Shown piece by piece: positions 57,901-64,000 of a stretch of 64,000 nucleotides of DNA; the stretch's first letter is position 1; each line of letters begins with the position of its first letter. Location of the stretch: positions 124,001-188,000 of the forward strand of contig NC_054389.1 in NCBI RefSeq assembly GCF_001625195.1, read 5' to 3'. The translations under genes and the position numbers were made by a program. The notes beneath the pieces were generated by a model. That model was not told where the DNA came from. It ran no database searches and worked only from the letters and a program-made list of their open reading frames with translations. Source of the stretch: Drechmeria coniospora (lineage: Eukaryota; Ascomycota; Sordariomycetes; Hypocreales; Ophiocordycipitaceae).

Positions 57901-58479
57901 ACGGTAGAGGTACCTTCTCCTGTGCCGAAGCTAGTGATTGTTGTAAAGGGTCCGGTAAATATCGTACTTGGTCTGACGATAATGACCGTGCCAGTCAAGT
58001 CCGTTCCAGATGGTGGCAAGGATATCGTCGATGTGGTGCCTAATGCTGTGCCGAAACTTGTTATTGTCGTAAATGGACCGGTAAACGTTGGACTTGGTTG
58101 AACTATAATTATCGTTCCTGTCAAATCCGTACCAGATGGGGGTAGCGAAATGGTAGAGGTGCCTGTTGCTGTGCCGAACCTGGTTATTGTTGTAAAGGGC
58201 CCTGTAAAGCCTGCATCACTATTTCCTGAACTTTTTGGCTCGATTTCTAAGCACGATTTATATGTTCTAATAACATATCGTTATCAAGTCTGCTCATAAT
58301 TGTTTTGGTATTGCATCTTACCGAACTTGTCTTGTCTGAGCTACAGTTCCAGAGCATACCATTTCAGTCGGTGCATGTTCCACAACTACTATCCAATCTT
58401 GACAGTCACCATTTGCATGTTCAAATATGCCTAAAAACGCAATAAAGATTGCAAAGTGCCATAATGTTATGAGGTTCAT
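46953..58479 (-). CDS. giant secreted GLEYA-type adhesin 3 (3823 aa, two exons)
   Basis: Exon 1 (58322-58479, 158 nt) encodes a signal peptide (about 24 residues) and a segment VVVEHAP...MVCSGTVAQ that aligns with exon 1 of adhesin 1, which has the same length and phase. A 55-nt intron follows (58267-58321; GTAAGA donor, TGATAAC branch site, ATTAG acceptor). Exon 2 runs to the stop at 46953. Residues ~65-1717 are about 40 repeats of 41 aa (FTGPYTTITSTGTG core, similar to yeast flocculin repeats). Residues 1718-2943 are 32 Cys-bearing units (GPTAGTSTILPS.GCIGNCP) in eight 153-aa cycles. Residues 2943-3153 are five more 41-aa units. Three GLEYA-like domains follow (~3154-3355, 3394-3591, 3629-3823), separated by CTHPCTT linkers; each has FSLVNQGYYVPPTTGIYTFC and FFLGDGNAFDC. 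No GPI tail is visible. TATA at 58593-58600. Confidence 0.87.
48966..49596 (-). repeat. 123-bp (41-codon) repeats, distal block of adhesin 3
   Basis: Five units of the flocculin-like FTGPYTT type between the 459-bp array and the GLEYA domains. Confidence 0.85.
49597..53275 (-). repeat. 459-bp higher-order repeat array, eight cycles
   Basis: Equivalent sites fall at 49804, 50263, 50722, 51181, 51640, 52099 and 52558, each exactly 459 bp apart. One cycle is four unlike units (38, 38, 38 and 39 codons) that keep their order throughout. The block is 3679 bp, eight cycles. Confidence 0.93.
53276..58230 (-). repeat. 123-bp (41-codon) repeats, proximal block of adhesin 3
   Basis: About 40 units. 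Units near 53.3-56.4 kb are nearly identical and alternate between subtypes (TRTSITTLPPSG and FETLITT), while those near the N-terminus are diverged, as in adhesin 1. Confidence 0.9.
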
Positions 58480-58592
58480 ATTGTAACTGATGTTCTTTTT
58501 AATATGTGGGTGTAAAAGTTTAGAAGTTTTGTATTTGCCTGGAAAGGATAAAAAATTGGAACTTCAACGTAGATGCAAAGATGAAGATCGGC

Positions 58593-58600
58593 TTTTATAA
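58593..58600 (-). promoter_or_regulatory. TATA box of adhesin 3
   Basis: TTATAAAA on the - strand, about 115 bp before the ATG at 58479, in the right place and orientation for a core promoter. Confidence 0.5.
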
Positions 58601-58893
58601 AAATAATACGTATGAGTTCATACTATTTACACTGTATAGGAATAAACCAAAAGTAGTGTGGTGGATATAATGCCTGCTACAGTGGACTAATGCAAGTCTA
58701 AATCATAGAACTCGGTTGACAAGTCTGTTTACGAGTCTGTTTGCAATAAGGACACAGTGTCTATATGTAAATTAGAAATATAGGGTATACCCCACCTGAC
58801 CCAATCAAGATTGGGAGGTAGAGATAATCAATCAATACAATTAAGCATTCAACCGATACATTCGTATCTCCAATCCGCTCGACAGAAACAGAA
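58601..58893. repeat. family X dispersed repeat; contains 3' end of a disrupted small ORF
   Basis: Aligns with 16960-17047 plus 17841-18062 and with 60580-60870. On the - strand its right end encodes the last 14 codons of the ORF described at 58849-59663. Confidence 0.6.
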
Positions 58894-59663
58894 CGTATTG
58901 TTACGGACTGACTCCAGTGGGGCATAAGCAGTGGCCATGCTACTAACCGTTGCGCCATACGGCGCCCCCTTAATGCATCCAGCAAAAGGGTACGTATTGA
59001 CAAAGCTGACGCTTTATCACTTAGCCACGCCTTATAAGGGCTGTTGCTGCTCTTCTTAACGATTGTAGTTGGGCAAAGCCCAAGACCATAACATAGCTCC
59101 CTCCTTCCGGAGCCCTTCCTTATAAGCCGTATCCCCCTAGGCGTCTTACTCTACGCCTATAAGGCCGAGTCCTACACCTATAGTCTTGGCCCCGCGCCTT
59201 GTGCTCTTTTAGCTGCGCTTCCTCATATATAGTTCGAACTCGCGACCTTGGGTAAGCTTTGTCAAATGTTACGGACTGTCCCCAGTGGGGCATAAGCAGT
59301 GGCCATGCTACTAGTCGTTGCGCCATGCGGCGCCCCCTTAATGCATCCAGCAAAAGGGTACGTATTGACAAAGCTGACGCTTTATCAATTAACCACGCTA
59401 TAAGGGCCGTTGCTGCTCTTCTTAACGATTGTACTTGGGCAAAGCCCAAGACCATAACACGTATTGTATTTTCTATTCCAAACTTCAAATAGATATTCCC
59501 CGCAAAACGCCAAATAAAGCTTAAACTCGGCATGAGTAGTCATCCAATGACTATCTTTATCTGCAAGGTTGTAGAGTTGGTCTGTTGGTACCATTGAAAC
59601 TTTAAATCCAACTAGTACAACGTTATAAAGTATACCAATAGGAACTTCAACCACAAAAATCAT
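58849..59663 (-). pseudogene. small ORF split by a miniature LTR element
   Basis: An ATG at 59663 opens 68 codons with a hydrophobic N-terminus (MIFVVEVPIGILYNVVLVGF) and then a polar part, ending at 59460 where the LTR element begins. Past the element the same frame resumes at 58893 for 14 codons to TGA at 58849-58851, so the pre-insertion ORF would have had 82 codons. A TATATAG box lies about 20-30 bp upstream of the ATG. The 14-codon end is inside a repeat present twice elsewhere in decayed form. Family unknown; it may itself be repeat-derived. Confidence 0.45.
58899..59459 (-). mobile_element. TRIM-like miniature LTR retroelement, 561 bp, TSD CGTAT
   Basis: Two LTRs of 195 and 193 bp (58899-59093 and 59267-59459; TGTTACGGACTG to GACCATAACA on the + strand) enclose only 173 bp. 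CGTAT lies at 58894-58898 and 59460-59464. On the - strand a purine tract (GGAAGGAGGGAG) directly precedes the LTR at 58899-59093, which sets the element's direction as -. No coding capacity. Confidence 0.9.
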
Positions 59664-59801
59664 AGTACAAAGCTTAAAGCACTATATATTGCACACATGC
59701 AAATAAAGTTAGAGTTGAGACTATAATAAACAGACCTTGCTAAACGACAACCAATTGAGCTTATAATAAGACCACTTCCTACATCTTTAAAGAGGGCGCA
59801 G

Positions 59802-59977
59802 TATTACGGAGTCACTAGGCAGCTGCTCTAGGAATCTCAATGAAGTTTATTAAAAGACTTGAACAGGGAAAGGACTGCTTGTCCGTTAGGACTTCCTTTC
59901 TGTATGTGCCTTTTTGGTGGGTCTGTTGTCCCCCTTGTCTTATGTCATCCAGTCGGGTTTAGCCCGATACTATAACA
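59802..59977 (+). mobile_element. solo LTR, 176 bp, family W
   Basis: Starts TATTACGGAGTCACTAGGC (TGTTACGG in other copies) and ends CCCGATACTATAACA. Flanked by CGCAG (59797-59801) and CGTAG (59978-59982), a 5-bp duplication with one C/T difference. Confidence 0.8.
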
Positions 59978-60579
59978 CGTAGTTATAATAGCAGTCATTT
60001 TAAATACAACCCCAATCCGTCGACCAATACGTACAAATAACACAGCCATTCCAGAAGAATATATTACTCTCCTATCATCGATCTCGAAAACCAATACTAT
60101 ATATCGTTTAAACCTTATCTCACTAGCCGCCCCCTATTAAATAAACTTATCCATAGCTATATACACAATACTGATAATAAGGTTACAGTCATATTAGAGC
60201 TACAAATTTAAAGTTCAATAATGCAGCAGATAATAGGGGATCACTTCTAGCTGTAGCACTAGCGAATTCAATATCGTAAGATCAACAAGATATTACTTTC
60301 AGGAGTATAGATAATACTAGTTTTAAATCCTTGTCTTGTTAAGTGGGTAGGAACCGTATCCCTTACATCTTCTTCCTAGTTACTGGATGCTAGGCTCTAC
60401 GACCTTACTCTATAGGTACGATTGTACAAGGCAGGTCAAGTTCACTCCTGATTAGTTGAACCTATATTGGTAGATTTACTACGGCTGTAACTGTTGCGAA
60501 CTAACCGCAGCTGGAGCAGCCGGGCTACTTGAAGGCTAGAGCGGTAGGTGTCAGAAGATCGGCTGATCGGCTGTTATTC
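59978..60579. other. AT-rich decayed DNA; no gene
   Basis: Stop-rich in all frames; no recognisable element. Confidence 0.5.
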
Positions 60580-60870
60580 AGTATGAGAAGTGTGATTTCA
60601 TACTAGTTACACTGCATATAAATATACTTAAAGTAGTGTGACATATATAATACCAGCCACAGTGGATTACGATAAGTCAAAATCATACAAGTCAGTTGAC
60701 AGGTCTATTTACGAGTCTAACAGGAATACGGACACAGTCTCTGTAATATAAATCCAAACAATAGGACATACCCTACCTAACACAACAAAGACTAGGAGAC
60801 AGAGATAATCAATACAATTAATCATTCAATCTATACATTCGTATATCAAATTTATTGGACAGTAATAGAA
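60580..60870. repeat. family X dispersed repeat, third copy
   Basis: Aligns with 58601-58893, more diverged and AT-shifted. It keeps the sequence that shows the unoccupied site of the Y LTR at 17048. Confidence 0.6.
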
Positions 60871-62126
60871 GTTATTGTATTATTTGTACTATATTTGTAA
60901 CAATTAAGAGTTTCAGTAACGTTTATTTATTTACTATCTAGTATACCTGTACTGCAACGGAAAAGGATTTCAGAACAATAATGTCTACATCAACTTTCTA
61001 CAATAATATCTACATCAACTTTCTACAATAATATCAGACATAACAGACCAAATAACTAATCTAGAACGATGCAATTATATCGATAGCTGTAAAACCCACC
61101 TGGCCTATTAGAAGACCGAAATTGGCCGACCTTGGAAGACTATACCCAGAATACAGGAGCGCCTACCCCAAATAATTTAGGAATTCAGAAATTAAATAAT
61201 GGATAACATCAGGGTAGAAACCTCCTAAGTTACAGGAGATAATTTAAAGCTATACCAAGTTGCCATACAATAATATAACGACTATAAAAAACAATACGAA
61301 GAACAACAACGAGCAATACATATAGTAACGAATTGAGTCCGAATAACAATAACACAATATTATGCAGCCTGTTGCGATGCAAATAAATCGTTAAGGATTT
61401 GGTATAATAAGTTAAGCAACTTGGCAAAGGGTACGTCGTACAAAATACAGACCTATATACAAAGCAAATAAAGGTTGAAATAGGGGCATTTCCAATATTA
61501 TACAACTGGGAAGCTGAACCTATAAATACCAGGAAACAAAAAATAAGCTACAATTCGAGAACCCGACCCGGTAAATCTAGCCGTATAAATAATTGTAATA
61601 ATAACAGTAAACAGTAACGTTAATGGTAACAGTAAATGGTAACAGTAACATTAATAATAATAGAAATAGTAACAGTAATAGTAACCAAGTCTGTAAGCTA
61701 TTTGAATTACCTAAACACGACCTTCCTAACTGATATTCTATAAATATAGATAATGCTCCAGACTGGAAAAAACCAAGAGAACAGACAAAACAGACTATAC
61801 AACGGACTTCAAAAATATAGTAGTACAGGAAGAGGTTATATTAGTTAAGAAGCGTTTATCTAAAAGTACAAATCATAATCTTGGACGAGAAGTTGGTAAA
61901 CAAGTCAATGTATTGTATTACGTTAACCAGAGCCATAGCTATATATATCGAAAAGAGATATCATAGTATCCACCGTAAAGCTCTGCAATTTTAGAATATA
62001 GGATCGATACTACATATCTTTAACCAGAGACCTTGATTTATTTATTTTAACGCTGCCTATTTTAGAGACTTTATTTGAATAGGAAAAACAAAAGTTCTTA
62101 TTAACAAATCCTGTACCGTTAATATA
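60871..62126. other. decayed AT-rich DNA with AACAGT-type simple repeats
   Basis: 61590-61690 is a run of degenerate GTAACAGTAA units. The surrounding + frames show Asn/Ser-rich pieces broken by stops that may be an old retroelement gag. Nothing certain. Confidence 0.4.
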
Positions 62127-62303
62127 TGTTACGGAGTCGCTAAGCAGCTGCTCTAGGAATCTCAATAGAGTTTATTAAAAGACTTAATGGAAAAGGACTA
62201 CTTGTCCATTAGGGCTTGCTTTCCTATATATGCTTTTTTAATAGGTCTATCGTTTCCCTTCGTCTTATATTATACAATCGGGCTTAGCCCGGTACTATAT
62301 TAT
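62127..62303 (+). mobile_element. LTR-like element, family W, decayed 3' end
   Basis: TGTTACGGAGTCGCTAAGC start, with the body as in 59802-59977. The end after GGTACTATA is altered and no target duplication is clear. Confidence 0.6.
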
Positions 62304-64000
62304 ACCACCTAGCTCCCTCTATTCTATTAAAATATTGTAAGGTAACCGTTCTCCTATATAGGTTGAATACCCGTTCCTCCCAGAATTTGGTTTTAAATTA
62401 GTTAATTGCTTAAGGTGCTCGTTTGTCTCCGTCTCGCCCTCTTGTTAGGTGTATTCCGGATGCCTAGGGCATTCGTTCGTTCTCTCTCCCTACCCTTTAT
62501 TCTAGTTATCCGGGCGCCCGTTTATTACCATTTCGTATTTATTATGGGTACTTAGAGCATCCGTCCCTACCCTACCTTTTGCACTTACTGTCTCCATTCC
62601 GTTAGCTTTTACTTTCTGACTACTTTATTGCAATTGTTTCTTTTCTTCTTCCTTCTATCTTATTGTACCTACCTATTTTCGAATTATCCGCCGTACGATT
62701 TTAACCTCCCTATTGCCTATACTATACCTATCTCTATCTTATTATTGTTTCTCTCTCTTAGGATATCTTATTGCTCCCTTGTTGGGTCCGTATTGTAGGT
62801 TCTCTGAGTATAGTACTAACAAGCCAGTTTATAGTAGGAATTGTTTTCCCCCTTGTCTACTGTTGTTTCTCCTTTATAAGGTAGGTTACTGTTTCCTTAC
62901 TATACCTTCCTTGGATACTACTACTCCTTTGCTAGGCGCTATACTAATTATTGCTTCTAATATAAATTGTTTACTACTCTCCTACCATTACTATTATATC
63001 TAATGCCGCAGGCGCTTAACCCCCCCCCTCTGACGTAGATCTCGTCTTAGCTCCGGCCATTACGGCAATAAATTGGACCGCTACTATGCCGTAGGCGAAT
63101 TTGTATTGGAGGGTAACTCCTCCAATAAGGAGTACGCTCCTCCAGAGGAGGTATAGGAAACATGCCTTCCTTGTATTAATTTTCTTATTGTTAGTAGCTG
63201 GAGTAACTATATGCCCGGCCGTAGTACTAGTTGTGTCACGATGCGGACTAACAGGAAGGCAGTATGTGCAAAGACTATAGAATTTTCGAACTAAGGAGTA
63301 AGAAAAGAGAAAAGAAACAGTGAGTACGGGGAAGGAAGAGGCTATATACATAGGGTGGTCCGTGCATCACGTGATGCAGAGTGTAGGGTAGGCCAGAAAA
63401 AGAGCACGATATACGATAACGTCACAGTAGTACCTAGAGTTAGGGCAGACCCCACTAGTCTGGGCCCACTCTACTGTCCGGCTTTAGCCGAGCTTTACCC
63501 TTGCACCTAGCCTTAAATTATCCCCCCTCCTACAGGGACCGTCTTGGTACCGTTTCAGGAGTTTCCCGGCTGGCATTATTTAAATCTAATTCGAATCGAC
63601 TTACCTCCTCTATTGTATCTGCTTGCCTTGTTGTCCTTGATTGGCCTTCTGGTGCCTTCTAGGTACTGACCGTTCCCAGTTGCTAGTCGGCTGCCGCTAG
63701 TCGTATTGTATTGTTATAGCGGCCGCCCTCTGCCTAAGGCTGTCAATCTAGTTGCTGTTGCGTCTCTTGCGTTTGCCTTTATTATTGTGCTGCATTCGCC
63801 TGTTGGGTTCTGCCTTAGGCCGTTAATCGGTTACTGTTGCGCTCGTTGTATTCAATACCGTTGCTATGCCGCAACTATATTGCAGGGTGGCTTTAGGTTT
63901 CGACACCCTAAGGATTCTACCCTAAGGCTATCGCTCCGATATATATCCTCCATTGCATATCTATTAATTTCCTTCTTCTTTTCTTTTCTTCTTTAAAACT
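62304..64000. other. pyrimidine-rich decayed DNA; no gene supported
   Basis: The + strand is rich in C and T. Short ORFs (62713-63003 +, 63016-63351 -, 63706-63996 +) are hydrophobic because of this composition, not because of a domain. 63230-63330 is an inverted match to the 3' flank of the Copia fragment at 41450-41520. Confidence 0.45.

Noticed and set aside
46953..58124. Start of adhesin 3 at 58124
   Set aside because: Also a TTG within a repeat unit; the frame continues to a splice acceptor at 58266 and an ATG exon at 58479.
62713..63996. Hydrophobic short ORFs at the right end
   Set aside because: Their hydrophobicity comes from pyrimidine-rich DNA; no signal or domain pattern.

Overview
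The window looks like nuclear DNA of a filamentous ascomycete, most likely Hypocreales. Genes are split by short introns (53-90 nt) with GT..AG ends and CTAAC/CTGAC-like branch sites. The housekeeping proteins (ADE8-type GAR transformylase, a cerevisin/PepC-type subtilase, a fungal PAF-acetylhydrolase-like esterase) are fungal in type, as are the Copia-type retroelements and the C-terminal GLEYA adhesins. There is no operon logic, no tRNA or rRNA that I could recognise, and no telomere repeat.

Layout: (1) 1-14.3 kb is a GC-richer, gene-bearing compartment. It holds a TRI5-family terpene cyclase, a small three-exon secreted-protein gene reconstructed here, ADE8 and a PAF-AH-like esterase divergent from a shared promoter, a large Ser/Arg-rich protein of unknown function convergent with the esterase, and a two-exon vacuolar-type subtilisin. 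(2) From about 15.4 kb the sequence becomes visibly AT-rich and filled with retroelement debris. (3) Set in this debris are three adhesin genes: a + strand giant (20520-32646, 4019 aa), a smaller - strand gene (36351-38728, 774 aa) and a second - strand giant (46953-58479, 3823 aa). (4) 58.6-64 kb is again decayed repeats, including a complete 561-bp miniature LTR element.

The three adhesins share one design: a signal peptide on a short first exon that ends in phase 2, a long tandem array of Thr-rich repeats, a C-T-H/R-P-C-T-T linker unit, and one or three C-terminal GLEYA-like lectin domains. None has a GPI-type hydrophobic tail. The first exons of both giants are exactly 158 nt long and align. 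The second giant carries eight copies of a 459-bp four-unit higher-order repeat placed inside a different 123-bp repeat, and a 708-bp tandem triplication of its GLEYA domain. I regard this cluster as the main find.

The retroelements can be read in detail. Several solo LTRs keep perfect 5-bp target duplications (TTCCC, AGAAG, CCAAT, CTACT, GGCAG). One starts 11 bp behind the stop codon of the first giant. At 33-35.3 kb two solo LTRs sit inside a third of the same family. A Copia element with both LTRs but most of its coding region missing lies just beyond the 3' end of the second giant. Family assignments rest on reading motifs by eye; no searches or alignments were run.
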